DNA of 64,000 nt from positions 21,157,348 through 21,221,347 of the forward strand of contig OZ038387.1 in the NCBI GenBank assembly GCA_964036045.1. Direction: 5' to 3'. Of this stretch, positions 20,770-33,598 are shown piece by piece (position 1 is the stretch's first letter; every line of letters begins with the position of its first letter). The notes under the pieces are model-generated. The model was not told where the DNA came from and did not search any database. It saw only the letters and a list, made by a program, of their open reading frames with translations. The translations under genes and the position numbers were made by a program. Source of the DNA: Eutreptiella sp. 'Long Island Sound 2002'. Taxonomy: Eukaryota > Euglenozoa > Euglenophyceae > Eutreptiales > Eutreptiaceae.

Positions 20770-21796
20770 TAGGCCAATGAGGCCTTGACATGGGAAAGGT
20801 GGCCGACGCCACGGACTGAATCATCTGGGAGCGGTCAGGAGAACGCAACAAGTGCGCAGAACAAAGGGGACGGCATAGGAGCGACCCGTGCAAGGAGCAC
20901 GAAACGGTCCCCGGATGAATGAGGATCCAGTCGGCCCGCGCCACTGGGTTGCTGGCGGCCCGGTGGGGTATAAACACGGGATGAGGGATGGGAGGGGGGG
21001 AGGGGGCCAGGAGAGGGGTGCGGCAAGGGCTGCACAACAGCCCCTTGGGAAAGGGACACCAAGGGACGCGGCGAGTGGGCCGGTGACGGAAAGTGACAAA
21101 GAGGAACGGGACATCGCGGGGCCGCGAACCAATCGGCGCAGGGAAAGGTGGGTGACAGAAAGCGCCAAGCAACAGCCCCGTGGGATTGGGAAACCAGTGG
21201 CCATGGAGTGGTGAAACATGGGCCAACCATGGGGACCCTGACCATGGGAAGTCGGGAAAAGGCCCTGAACTCGAGGACGGCCGTGAGGTGTGCGCACGGC
21301 CGAGGGTTGACCCTGAGGCCCCCGAGTCAATGGCCGGAGTACTCGTAGGTTCACGTGTGAGCGGGACCTGGGGGAACGTGGAAACGGTCGGCCCCTGGCC
21401 TCCAGCCGCGGATGGACGACAACCAAGTGCATCCAGGAGCCGAGTGGGTACTCCAGCCTGTGAGGGATGGCAAGTGGTGGAATGCGGTTCAGAGCCAAGC
21501 TGCGCTCTCGGCGACGGCTATCGACAGGAAGCCCACCCGCAGGCGCTCGAAAGGCTGAGCTGGGGGCGGGAGGCCAGTGGATTCTTCGACGGGGGACCGG
21601 AAGGCGTACCCGTGAGGGCAGGGGCTGAAGGGAACCTACCACTGGTCAGCCCCAAGGGAACCCGGTACAAGTTCTCGGCCGTGAGATGAGACGCCACGAG
21701 AACTGATGGTGGAGAGCTCCCCTTCCCGCCAGAGGCGGCCACCATGTAAAACAAACAAGGGGATGTCAGATGAGGCTGCGGAGGCAGCCGCCCTTG
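20770..21796. other. GC-rich sequence, no gene called
   Basis: Opposing long frames (20821-21642 minus, 21180-21689 plus) overlap each other and lack recognisable motifs. They are best explained by GC-rich, stop-poor composition. A G-rich tract lies at about 20990-21020. Confidence 0.4.
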
Positions 21797-21817
21797 CTTA
21801 CTTACTTACTTACTTAC
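21797..21817. repeat. (CTTA)n microsatellite
   Basis: Five units of CTTA immediately precede the left boundary of duplication copy 2. Confidence 0.85.
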
Positions 21818-24800
21818 TCGTCGATTGGCTGCTGCTGCACACACATTTGTGTGCGCGCGCGCCGCCTTTGGTCGCGCCATAATGCAGGCCAGCCAATCGA
21901 ATACCATTCCAGTTTGGTGCTAATAGTGTTAGATCTATCCTGTTGCGGAAATGGATACGCATTGGAAGCTAGGGCAATACCGGTGGAAGATAGAAGGCCC
22001 GGAACTGCGATTTGGCTAAACCCTGGTGTGGTGCCTCCGCCCACACCGGCTGTCGGTCACCGACTGGTACACGTTAATGGGCGCATCTGTTTCGGCAGTG
22101 CCGCGCCTACGTGTATGGGGGATCACAAGTCCCTGGAAGCTGGAGGAGCCCTAGTGGAAGAGGAGTTGAAGTGGAAGTGGCTGAGGTAGGCGCACCGCTG
22201 GTCGAGGGATACATTGGTTGTTGCCTTGCCTTGCAATTGGATTCCATTGGGGTGCCACACCATATTTGGTTTTGAGGTCTCATGCATTCATTCTAAGAGT
22301 TGACATTGCATTTGTCATTCATGCATGGTTCATTTGTGTCCTCATGGTGTGACTCAAACTTGGTGGTGCCCATGATTCCATGGTCAAGGTGAACATATGG
22401 CGTTTTCTTCTCCGCAAGGTGGATTTGGTGCTTTCCCTCACCCTCCCTCTCTCCCTCAATTCGTCATACTCCTCAGGAGGTAAATTGAGCATTTAATGTG
22501 CCATGCGACCGTTGTCTTTGATCCTTTGAGACTCTTGGGCTCTTTCATTTTTTTCAAGTGCCCCTGGTTTGGGAGTTATCCACTTGAGTCATGCCCTGGT
22601 TTTGCCATCTTATGATTAGACTCAAGGATAGGCATTGGTCGAGCTTTCGCTACTCTCTCTCCAAGTGCATGCATGCTTTCTTGGGTCAAGGCTAGGTGAA
22701 ACTCTCTCCCCATGCATGCCCTCTCTCATGGTGGATAGGTCAATCTCTCTCAAGGAATTTGGTTGGGGAATACCTCTCCTGGGGCATGGTTAGGTGACTT
22801 TCTCTCCATGCACGTGCTCTCTTCACCTATGATTTTAGCAGCTGTTTTTTCCCAAAATTCAAAAAGTCGACAAAAAGGGGTTTTTCGCGAGAAATGACCT
22901 ATTTTTGTGGTTTCTACGGCCCTAAAATAGGGGGGGGGGGGTCCTCCTACCCGAATGTTGTCCAAAAATATCAAACACCCTGAAATTTGGCGTATTTTGG
23001 GGTATTTTTGCCTGCTCTGGGCTGGTCCTGCAGAACAGTGCCGCACACCAGTGTACCTGCCTATAGAGGATTTTCGACAGAAATTCCAATTTTCTTTGGA
23101 TTCTCTGGCCCCAAAATAGGGATGGCCGGAGGTTAGGTCCCATGAGTAGCCCGGGAGGCCATTAGCCTATTGTGTGCTTCTTTGGCCAATGGTGTATTGC
23201 TGATTTGCTAATTTGGCTTAGATTAGTTGTTGATCCTAAGAGCTAACCGGGTCATGGTTTGGTGCCTTTGTTGGTGCGTTTACATGCCCTATGCTACCAT
23301 GTATCTGCATGTGCAGTTCCTTCCCTCATGTTGGTATAGCCAAGACGTCCGGAGACTCAAGTGTGACTCAATTGCTCTTTGGCGATGGCCCGACGGCGGT
23401 TTCAATCATTTCTTTCCACTCCTCCACCCCCGGTGAGACCATCCTTGTCGACAGGTAGAAGTAGTGTGAATTTTGGTTTACACGTTTGTATGCAAGACAT
23501 TAAGTGCATAGGATGATGCCCGTGCCTATGAACTCTCAATTCTTGCATTGCATGTGGTCCGACCAGAAGAGTAGGTTGAGTCTTACTCGCGCTTGTGAAT
23601 TTGCTTTCTTTTTCTCAAGGGTGGACCAGTCAGGAACCATTTGGACCCTCCTTGGACCTGTGCTCATCCCGTGTGGACTAGTGGACCATTTGGACCCGTC
23701 GTGCCTCATTTGTGGACCCGTGTTTGACTATTGTTGGACTGTGGCTCATTTGTGGATTTTTGTGGACCAGTGGTGAACTGTGGTGGCCGGTTGTTGGATC
23801 ATTGTTGGACCGTATTGGATTCTTGGGTCATTTCGTTGTTGGGCTTTCAATTGGAATTGTTTACGTCATTGCCGTGCTCTGAGGGACTTGAGTGGGTTGT
23901 GAGCTTGGAAATCTCTGCTGGTTTTAATGGTGGGAAATTGGATTTGGTTCGAAATTGGGAAAAATGGAAGATTCACCCGGTTCAAGTCACCTGGGGCGCG
24001 AATTGTTTTTTTTGCAATGCCCACACCCGTGTGGACTTTGCATAAACACTTCCCTATGCCAGACAAGCCGAGCAACAAGCTTTGCATTATGTGTCAATGT
24101 GTGGCGAACCTCAGCAGCGGACGACATGGCACCAAAGAACTACGTGTGCACAGGAACATGCTGGCCGGAATGATGGAGCGCTACCGGTATGTTTTGCATG
24201 TGCAACACATCAAGACTGATGGCAAATGACAAGTTGAATGCCAATGCCGAACCTCAATCAGTTTGTTATTGGCTCGGGTAAAACCATCCTTGACAACCTC
24301 GGTAACATGTGCGACTGCACTATCATATTTAGCAAATTGGCTGGGGGGTTAGTTGCGGACAATCCAATCTGTATCAATTACACCACACTTTAGGAATGTT
24401 ACCATAGCGTCTTTGTTGTACTTTGCCTTTTCCGTTGCTGACGGCTTGAAATTGTCTTTCTTTTTATACATGATGACAGGCTTGATTAGTTGGCAAACTG
24501 GCTGGTCGTTTTATTGAAGCTTGATAGTGAGCCAGTCCGTTTTACTCCACATGAAATCTTGCTTTGTGAAAGGAGATTTGAATACTTCATTAGCCGTTCA
24601 GTTGCCATTGAGGCTACAGATGTTCCGTTGCACGAGACTAGACGCAGTGTTGGACGCGTCATCTAAGTTATATCTGTTCTGTGGTGCCACATTTGGGCCC
24701 GGCGCTGCACATACGGTGTGGCAAAAATTATGAAAATTCTGCACCTCTTTGTTAAATTGATCCGGAGACTTTGTCCTGCTTTGCTTTCCGCTCAAATCTC

Positions 24801-24830
24801 CGATGTGGTTCCTTTTCGAAAAACGCTGCA
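21818..24830. repeat. Dispersed ~2.7-kb duplication, copy 2
   Basis: It matches 8551-11220 over its length apart from small indels and a ~300-bp insertion at 22810-23112. At the right end it continues past the point where copy 1 is interrupted by block C, so this copy retains more of the minus-strand gene. Confidence 0.8.
22810..23112. mobile_element. ~300-bp insertion, possible MITE
   Basis: It is absent from copy 1, where GTGCTCTCTTTGGATGGAGG is continuous. Its left edge reads CACCTATGATTTT, identical to the right-hand TIR (reverse complement) of the element at 33599-36014. The right edge (…AAAATAGGGATGG) is only loosely inverted-complementary. It contains two diverged ~45-bp direct repeats ending in CCYAAAATAGG. 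The target duplication is unclear. Confidence 0.45.
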
Positions 24831-25080
24831 TTAAATCTGCAGCATTGAAACCGTATGGTACGTTGTCGTGGGCAGCTTGATTTTCAATCTCATCTTGCAG
24901 TCGGGGCCCGAAAAGTCTTTGTTTCTGCTCCGCTTTGTTCGAGCGCCACCATTTTAAAATCAACTCATCCAATTCATTATCGTTTCTTTTGGACCCACAT
25001 GTCCCAATTTGACAACAACCGCTTGTCGTCCTGCCATACTGCATTGTATTATGAGTAGAAAAGGTTTCTGGTTTGCTCAC
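24230..25080 (-). pseudogene. Unknown gene remnant in duplication copy 2
   Basis: A 160-codon minus-strand frame (24598-25080) encodes a polar, Trp-containing segment (…DELILKWWRSNKAEQKQRLFGP…) followed by the region shared with copy 1 (HIGDLSGKQSRTKSPDQF). It ends at TGA where copy 1 has CGA in the same context, so the stop is a nonsense mutation. Similarity to copy 1 continues past the stop to about 24240. The family is not recognised; a small DNA-binding or transposon protein is possible. Confidence 0.45.
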
Positions 25081-27530
25081 ACTTGTGCTTGTTCCTTGTA
25101 TTTGTTTTAGAAAAACCTTGCTGATTTTACCCCAGTCAAAATGAAGTCAACACAAAGATAAAGTAGAGCAAGTCCAGTCACCGGATCAATCAAATCAGGA
25201 TAAGTCCTTCCACAATCAAAACATGTGCAACAAAGAGGGGCTGCAGATAGACAACTGTAGATCTAAATACAATGCTTCAATGGTTTATAAACAAAATGGA
25301 TGATGTTATGTGAAAGCTGACATGACTGGGGTCCCCAAGATAGTACCAAGCACTTCATGTGCACTCTTTGGACACAATGGAGTTGGTTAGAAATCCGGGG
25401 CAAAGGAGTTGGGCCAGATGCAGGACATGGCTTGGCCAGCATGGCCAAGCAACTGAATTCAGAATCAGTTACAAAGTAGAACCACAAGAAGTGATGGAAA
25501 CAAATGAGTACAGGGGTCTTCAGGTGGGGGACCACTAGGCTTAACCTACAAGGCCCTAGGCAAGAAGTGCGTACTGTAATTTCGGTATTACCTCCATGAA
25601 GGAAGATACCTCCGCTCAGTTGAGTGGTAGGGGTGAACTTCATGGGGGGGCTACGGTTGTAACCCTAGTTACTTTGAGAAAGTGTACTTCAAGCTTCAAA
25701 AGAGTGATAAAAATGATTAAGTGTTAGTGTCAACATCATCTCAAGGTTTAGGGGGGGCTTGGCCTGGATCAAGTACTCCAAGAATGACAAGGCAGTGACT
25801 TTTTCTTACTCCCCCCTGAGTACTAGTTGATCAAGCTAGTAGGACCAAGGAAAAAGGCTCACATTTCCCCAACATTACCTCAGAAGATGTATTCAACCAG
25901 CCAATGACACTCCCATCAGCTCATAGAAGCTTACCACACTGTATGTACCCTTGTAAAACAGTGTAATGTACCGTGAATGGTGTCCCTTCGATGGGGCATT
26001 CCCCAAAAGTCGCCAGCGTGCGGCAAAAACGTTTGGTAAAAATTTGGGGGTAGTGGGGTTTGGACCGAGGACTCCCTCCCTGGAGCACACATGCTTGCCC
26101 ACTAGGGTACAGTCGAACGCTCTAATGCGGACAGCGATCGCTGTATAAACAGCGTTCTAGTAAACGTCCTGACCAAGGGTCAGGGCGGAGCAAAACTCCC
26201 AATGGAGGGCGCAAAACCCGTGGAGCTGAAAAAAAATTAAATTGGAACCAACAGGGAGTGAAACCTGTGGTTTAGCAAAAGGGGTAGCGATTTACGAAGT
26301 CAAATTGCTAAAAAATTGACGAAAAAACGTTGGAAATTGTCATTTTTGGTCCAAAACCTTAGGTCGCAGACAAGCGCAACAGAAGCGCACTACCCAAAAA
26401 AGGTGCGGAAGCGTAAACGGCTCCTAGATAAGAAGGTATGGGCGGTGCTTTTTGCAGCTTTTAAAAGAAATTTCTGCACAGTTGCACCAAAGGAAAAGGT
26501 ACTTAACAGACAACCACACAACAGAGCAGGTGGACAACCCGCCTCTCAGGTATGTTAGTGTCATGTCACACGCATGCAGTGCGTTCGTGTTGTTAGTTTT
26601 GTTAAAACGCTAGGGTTGTCACTGCTGCGTTCGTCGGGGGGTTGGGCGTTCACTTCTCTTGCGCTGCACAGGTCGAAACAGGAATGGAAAGTATGTTAGA
26701 CAAATGGAGCACGCAGCGCGCACGTAGGGTTAGAGTATGCGCTGTCCTCGCGATGCATGTGCCTAATCTAGGCATCCACACGTCGTGGCGCCTTCCCTGT
26801 GCATCCATCCTCCCTTCTCTTCTCTTCACAGGTCAAAAAGGAAAGTGCTTGCTCGTGCTTGCCTCGCCGTAGAGTTGATATAGGGTTGTTCAAAACGCTC
26901 CGGCTTCATTTTGCGCTGTGCAGATGCTAGCCATTCCCTCTCTTTCTCCTGTAGGAAGCAAGGTGAGAAGTGCATTGGAGATACACACGATGCATTAATC
27001 GCTTAGGATGGTTTATAATTCGCCCCAGGGTTGTCTAAACGCTTAGGGTTGCCCTTGCGTTCGATGGCCTTCGGCATACACATGATGCGTGGTGAGCAAG
27101 ATAAATAAGCCCAGGAGGATCTCACCTCCTGGTTGAGTTTCATGGTGATTGGATAAATTGGGTTAATGTTGAGAAACAAAATTGCTGTTGTTCGCCTCCC
27201 ATCCCTGAATACACATGATGCATTAAGGGGCTGTAGGCCAAGCGCTGTGCACATGGTATAACCCTTGTCTATGCCAGCCAGGGCTCTGCTCTACGTTCTA
27301 TAAGAGAACGGGCGGTTAGAGGACAGCGTACTATTTTCCAACCTAAGACCTGTAGAATACAGCGAGGTTGGTTAGGTTCCTCAGCCGCTAACCGTCCTTC
27401 ATCCGCCTTTGCTCTCAGGTGGGAAAGGGAAAAGGGTGAAATGGTGCAGCAGCAGTTGCCTTCGGTGACTTCCCATTTTTCACCCATGCTAAAAAGGGCG
27501 CAGATCACACAAGCAACAAACTGTGCCTCA
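25081..27530. other. No gene recognised
   Basis: Several short frames without motifs. A weak tRNA-like stretch lies at about 26040-26105 on the minus strand, with degenerate A- and B-box matches; it is too poor to call. Confidence 0.4.
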
Positions 27531-27532
27531 GC

Positions 27533-27690
27533 CAGGAGTGGCGGGGACAGTCAGACCTCATCATCATCCACGCTGTGCACGCTGATAGAGCACTCCTTCC
27601 CTCCAAGCCCTGTCAGGGAAACGCGCGAGGGCGTCCCTGGCAGGCCACAGCTGCCCAGCGGCGCTGTGTTCGCTTGCAATTTCACAGGAA
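27533..27690. other. Hairpin module, copy 3
   Basis: It begins with GCCAGGAGTGGCGGGGACAG, which is the start of the satellite monomer in blocks A and B. It then has CCTGTCAGGGA, a loop, and TCCCTGGCAGG (stem 27609-27644), then GCCACAGCTGC and GCGGCGCTGTGTTC. The stem differs from copy 1 by a paired A-T to G-C exchange and a G-C to T-G exchange. Confidence 0.55.
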
Positions 27691-29080
27691 AGCCAATAGG
27701 GCTCGTGACTTCCTCGCCATGGCCACCCAGTAGCGTGTTTGGGGGTTAGGGACAGGAAGCCTGGCAGGGACTGAGTGCGGCTGTGCTCACCCTGCCTTCG
27801 AAGGCTGGTGCTGGCACTAGTGAGTGTAGTGTAGTGGTGTCTCCTGCTCTGCGTGCTTTTCTTCGCGGGCAGGGGAGTGTGTTAGTTTTTCCGCCTTTAG
27901 ACAAAAAGCGCGTTTTGTATGCCCTCAGCACACTTGGCCACCCCTCCCCTCTAGTAGGTAGGGCTTTTGCCGTCTTCCCCAAAGGATAGGCGCCAGCACA
28001 GAAATTGGGCGCCATAGGAGTGGTAATAGTACCTGACTAGGACGTTCGGTCCGACATCAGCGAAGCCCGAGAGGGAGCCACGCCGGGGAGTGAGGTGAGA
28101 CACACACAGACATACGTAGCACACTTAGGGTTGTGGTAACACCGCCATGAAGGGTAGAACCCTACGGGTCTGGACCAGTTAGGGGTCCTAACTGTGGGTA
28201 CGCTTGTCCCCAAGGAAGGTGGACACACCTTGCTTCACAGCACCTTGTTTGTCATTCCCCCCTGGACTAGGAAGCCACCGCTCTTCGTTGGCTCTCCAAG
28301 GTCATAACATTAGGGCATATCCCCTGCAACACGTGGTCAACAAGGCACACACTCGCTTGGTGGCTGCAAACCTGATAAGCGGCCACCTGGTTCACGCTGT
28401 TAACCAAAGGCATGGGACTGCAGGGCACAACCTGGGAAGAGGCTGGACTCCAAAAGCAGCGGATGTGCAGGTGTTTGGAAAACCGATCCCGATTGGGGGA
28501 GGGTGTTAGTAAAATCACCGAAACTGGAGCTCTACCGGAGTCCTGAACCTGTCCTGGTACACACTGATTAGGTCTAGTTGTCAGCACAACAGTGCTCAAC
28601 GCCCTTGAAAGGGTAGACCACAGAGTGGGTTGCGAGTAAAGGGCCTCAACTGTGAGTCCCAATCTGGAGGGAATCTGTTCACGTAGGCCGGCGTCCTCAG
28701 GTGACCCGCAGTTGAGGTGGTCGTATGGAGCTGGGCACCCCGGACTGAACGAACCCCGCGGGTACCTAGTCCAGCGCGTGGGCGCATTCTTGGTACTACA
28801 CTGCGCGGAGAACCTGTGGTGGGAGGCTGGGGCAATAGGACGCACCGACCATTGGGCTGCAAAAAAGATAAGCGGCCTGGTGGTGTTCTGACAATCCTCA
28901 GTGTTGCCTCTCCCTTGGTGCGGGGGAAGTGTACCTCCGGGGGGAGCCAATACTCCTGCAGGAGTGGCCCGAAAGAGACTCCCAACAGGAGGACGGGATG
29001 TCTGGGGTATACCACCGCCTCCTGAAGCTTGCAACCTCCTCAGTTCGGTTTGGAACAATAAATAGATAGGCACAAGGAGA
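27691..29080. other. Region downstream of integrase copy 1, no gene called
   Basis: A 268-codon minus-strand frame (28267-29073) is rich in Pro, Ser and Arg without recognisable motifs. It lies where the 3' part of the family-2 Gypsy element would be expected. I could not find its LTR. Confidence 0.35.
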
Positions 29081-30716
29081 TTAGTTTTTCTTCTTACGCT
29101 GGCACAGAGTTTCAGTTTGGGTTAGTAGCTGTCCCTCGCTGTTCTCAACGAGGTAGGAACGAAAGATGGGGTTGATACTCCCATCTGGCTGTATAAAGGC
29201 GGACATGGGCTCGCAGGTTGCCTCAAATAGCCCATATCTGTCCCACAGGGTAAGGAATTTCCAGCCCTGTTTATACTCGTGGCGTGCAATACCTGCAACC
29301 ACGTAGTGGCCATCGACTGCCGTCTCATTGGCAGTCATTCCTTTGAGTTCGTCTGCCTCCTCAATGCTGGCAGCGTTCTCTAGGTCGATGCGCTCGACCT
29401 CTCTGTCAGACAGACACCACTCGTCCGAGGACAGTTCGTCAGGCGAGTAGTACTGTCTCAGCTGTTTAGGTGCACAAAGCAGCTCTCCACCTAGGCGGGG
29501 ACTGCACCTCACATGGATCCTGGATCCATCTATCTTTATAATGCGGTAAGGCCCGAAGTAAGGGTCCTGCAGACAGTTGCGGGGGCACATAGGCAATCGC
29601 AAGTGGTGTACCAACACAAGCTCCCCTACCTTCAAGGTGGCAGGACGTCTCGTGCGGTTACGCCTGGTCAACTCACGTTCTCGAACGTGTTTCAGGTTAG
29701 CTCTAGCCAGGTTAGCCAGGTCCTGCCTATGCTCCAGCCAGTCCCCTACGGGGCTTTTGTAGTCCTCTGGAAAAGGGGTTTTGAAGAAGCACGCAGGACG
29801 CCCCCCGTGGAACAGTTCGTGGGGGGTATAGCCAGTTGAAGAACTCTCCTGAGAGTTCATGGTTAGGACAGCCCAGGGTAACAGGCGTACCCGATCTTTC
29901 GTACGCTCCTCTTTCATCAGAATCCTCAGGTTCTGCTCCAACACATGGTTCTGTCTCTTGCACAGAGGGTTAGAAGTGTGAGTGTAGGGCACACCTGTGG
30001 TTACATGGGCGCTTAGGGCGTCCAGTACTCGCTTGTACCATCCGTTGTCACTCCGGATACGTACGTACTCGTCAGAGTGCACCTCCTTAGGTGCCCCATA
30101 GTGTTGGAACCGTTGTTCAACCATAATTTTCACAGTCTGGTCCCCTGTGATCATTTTGTTGCAGGAGAACGCACGGGTGAAACGGGTCAGGCCACAGGTG
30201 ACAGCCAAACAAATGTCATAACCACCAAACTTAGGCAGACCGTGGATGAAATCCACGTACAACAGAGAATTAGCACAGTAGGGGATAGGCAGACTGGAGA
30301 CCAGTCCCCGGTCACGTGAGTCGCTCTGTTTGCTGGCGGGACAGCCACAGGACTCCACTATGGACTGCATACGAGCATGTAGCTCAACACAGGTGAGTCC
30401 GGAGTAGAAACACTCCCTAAAAGAGTCAACAGACCGGTTGCACCCTGTGTGCCCAGAACTGAAATGGGCCCACTGTAGGCAACCACCTAGTCGTGCCTCG
30501 GGCACATCTATACGGTCTTCATGATACAGATATTGGTTATCTTTATACCAACGGTCGCCGTCTATCAGGCCTGCCTCTAGGCCATCATTGAGGGAGTTGA
30601 CTACGCATTTGTACTCCGCATGGTAGTCCCTCAGACTCCAGCCCTCCAGTACACCTGCAGTGCGCATGGATAGGTCCAGCTGGACGACCATGCGCTGGAA
30701 CGCCTCTTTGGCCTAC

Positions 30717-32340
30717 TGTAATGGAAATGAGTTGCAGCGCTTGCGGTCGCGATAGTTGCAGAATGCACGTCCACGCGTGAGTACCAGAGCCTGAGAACGC
30801 GAGCCTTGCTTGCTCCCTGAGAGTGTGTGTTGATGTGCGTGCGCGTCCACTTATGGGCGTGGGCGCGTAGTCGATGTGCATGCGCGTCCTGTGTGCCCGC
30901 ACCTTCAGCTTTCAGGGGTGCTTTGTTTCAACTGTAGATGTGAATGTCAGTGTAAATGATTTGATGAGAAAAACAGGTATGTCACTGAGGCGCCGGCAGC
31001 CTCAGCTGACACGTGTTTTGCACTAGTTTGTGCATACATATTATCACGTTTGCCTTACTTTTTTGCGACAGTGCCCTGGTGTGCCTTTGTGGCATCTGGG
31101 CTGTTTTGAGGTTCTTCTGGAGTTTTTTCAGTGGCGTATATATATATCAGCGATGGCGCTGCCACTGCAGTTGCCCTTGGCGCTGACCCTCATGAGTTCA
31201 GGCCTGTTTTTGGCTTTGCACCTAATTTTGTGGGGTGTCTTCTTTTGGTGAGACACTCCGTGGGCTCTGATGAGTCCTTGCGCTGGCGTGTTCGCCCAGC
31301 TGTGGAATTCTGCACTGTTGGTGTGGAAGTATTTGCTCTTTTTTTTCTTTGTGTTTTTGTCCTTGCAGGGATTGCAGGGAATTGGTTTTTACAGTGGCGC
31401 TGGTTGGAGCCCGGGCCACTCTGCCCTTTTCGCGTGGGGCATGACAACTGTTTTTATTGAGCCTCTGGAAACAGTTTTGGTCTCTGGTGTGCGCCCAGAG
31501 GACCATTGTTTTTGCAGGAGTAGCCATACCACTGATGGCACTTTTTTGTGAAAACTGTTTGGAAAAAATCCAGCAGTGGGTTTTTGGAGCAAAATATTTT
31601 GTGCACGTGCAGCAGGAAAAGCCAAGCCACTGGAAACAATAAAAAGCCCCCACTGATGTTGTAATTTATCTTATTGTGCCATATGGGTTGCCAGTTTTTT
31701 GTACAATTCAACACCAATTCTCAATCTAACTTATCAAAATATTGTATGATACACACTCAGGCCTAGACAGCTAGGGGTTGAGGCATTGCACACTAGTCTA
31801 TAGAAAGCTAAGGTGACTGAAGCATGTTATAGAGCAGTTTGAACAGCTAGGCCCTGAGGCATAGTAGGCCCGCCTTAGACAGCTAGGGGCAGGGGTCCTG
31901 AAGCTTGGTAGGGGAGTGTGTAGGGTCATGGTGACTAACCCCATGGTATATTTGATCCAATTGCAGATTGCATTGAGGCACCCAACGAGTATATATTGCA
32001 CAGCAACTCATCCCCATAAGATTTGATGATTTTCAGACCCTTCCATAGGTGTATGTCAGGTCTTAGGAGGGGAGTGTAATGGAAATGAGTTGCAGCGCTT
32101 GCGGTCGCGATAGTTGCAGAATGTAGGTCGCGCGTGAGTGCGGATAAAGATTAAATCGAGATTACGAATGATGAGATTCATGTGTATTTGTACATGTTTG
32201 TATGTGTTTTATTATTGATATCATTCTCCTGTAGATATGACATGACCCGGACAAAGGGTATAACAATCTGAGTTACAAGAGATGGGATTGTGCAGTTCTT
32301 CATTGCGCGTTGAGGCTGTGGGATAATCCTGTCGCTTACA
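30717..32340 (+). mobile_element. Small defective LTR retroelement with 5-bp target duplication
   Basis: It begins TGTAATGG and ends CTTACA, flanked by CCTAC on both sides (30712-30716 and 32341-32345). Sister integrase copies are uninterrupted at this point. The first ~65 bp recur at 32075, where a purine tract (GGAGGGGAG) immediately precedes TG, as expected for a polypurine tract and 3' LTR. The left LTR diverges after ~65 bp, so most of it is deleted or replaced. No gag or pol motif is seen inside. Confidence 0.75.
32075..32340 (+). repeat. 3' LTR of the small element (266 bp)
   Basis: TG…CA ends are preceded by a polypurine tract at 32066-32074. The first ~65 bp match 30717-30782. Confidence 0.7.
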
Positions 32341-33598
32341 CCTACACCTCCAAGCTCTCACCTAAGAGGGCGTCGAAGTTGTTACGAGATATATAGTCAG
32401 CCATCTCGTTCTTTATACCCTGTATATGGTGGACAGTCAGCCTGAACTGACTGAGGTAGGTTAAAACGCGACCAAAAGATTTTCAGGCTTAAATAGGTGA
32501 ATAGTTAACGCCGTAAGCAGCGTACCGAACTTAGGAGTACAGCGCCGTGCCTCTAGCCCTCTAACACGCCGTATAGGTAAAGAAAAACGCTTCGCGAGCA
32601 GCGCGTGAAAACAAAAAAATATTTTTCTAACACGCCACACCCTCCGTCTCGCACTCTCTCGCTTTCTTGTCTTCTCCATGTACCTCCCCTTCCCGTCTCC
32701 ACCCCTCCCTCGCCGTTTTTGCCCTCCTTCTCGCTGCAGGCTGGAGCAGGCAACAACGACTCAAGTCAGTTCAAAAAGGGGAAAAAAGACAAAAGACGAC
32801 ATAGACGACGCGATCAACGTTGAGGAAGCGGGGTCGCACGCAAAACAGTGAGCCCGAAATGGTCTTGCTGCCTGCCTGCATGCGTGCATTGGGTAGAGTA
32901 TAATTTTATTTTATTTTCTTTTATTTTTATTTTCAAAACCCGAAAACTGGTTTTTAAAGGAAACAGGAACACTCGCAGCAAGGGACAACACACAGCACAG
33001 CCCAGCACCACAGCACCACAAGACGGCACAGCACCACAGAACAGAGCACGGCACAGCCAGACACCACGACACACCAGAGCAGCACCACTACACCACAGAA
33101 CGCCAAGGGAGACACCACAACACACAGCAACACACCACAGCACGAGGCAGCAACAACAGCGCAGACCAAACGGCACCAAACAACACGACGCGCAGCGCAA
33201 CACAGCACCGCACACACAGGGAAAGGACACAAACCAACACCACCAGCAAAGGAAAACGGACAGCAGGGCGCCACAGCACGGCACCACACGGCAACACAGC
33301 ACCACAGAACACAGGACACAGCGCAGGAAAGCGGGGCACCGAAACAAACCACAGCACACAGCAGGGCAGCAAGCCACGCGGCCAGGCAGGAGCACGCGCG
33401 ACAACACACACCAGCGAAAAACAACAGCAGGCAACCAGACCCAGTAACGAACGCCGGCAACCACAGGCAACAACACACAGCACCAGCCAGCGCGAACGAA
33501 ACAACACGGCACCACCAGAACAACGCAGCACCGCACCTCAGGACAGAACAAAACCACGGGCCACGACAGGGGACCAGGCAATGCCAACGGGGGGCAGC

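Larger units (their letters stand above)
29081..32460 (-). pseudogene. Gypsy family-2 integrase, copy 1, split by an LTR element
   Basis: A 536-codon frame (30691-29081) holds an integrase: a zinc-binding HFSSGHTG…ESCGCPASK region, core aspartates in LLYVDFIHG and EVHSDEYV, and a C-terminal strand-rich domain (…LKVGELVLVHHLRL…FGPYRIIKIDG). The residue expected to be the catalytic Glu (CERQNR in sister copies) is Lys here (CKRQNH), which should abolish catalysis. The remaining N-terminal part and the end of RNase H lie at 32341-32460, after a 1.6-kb LTR element inserted at 30717. A TAG lies in the N-terminal part near the insertion. The frame ends in TAA at 29081. Confidence 0.85.

Noticed and set aside
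26040-26105. tRNA-like sequence on the minus strand
   Set aside because: A- and B-box matches are degenerate and no cloverleaf forms.
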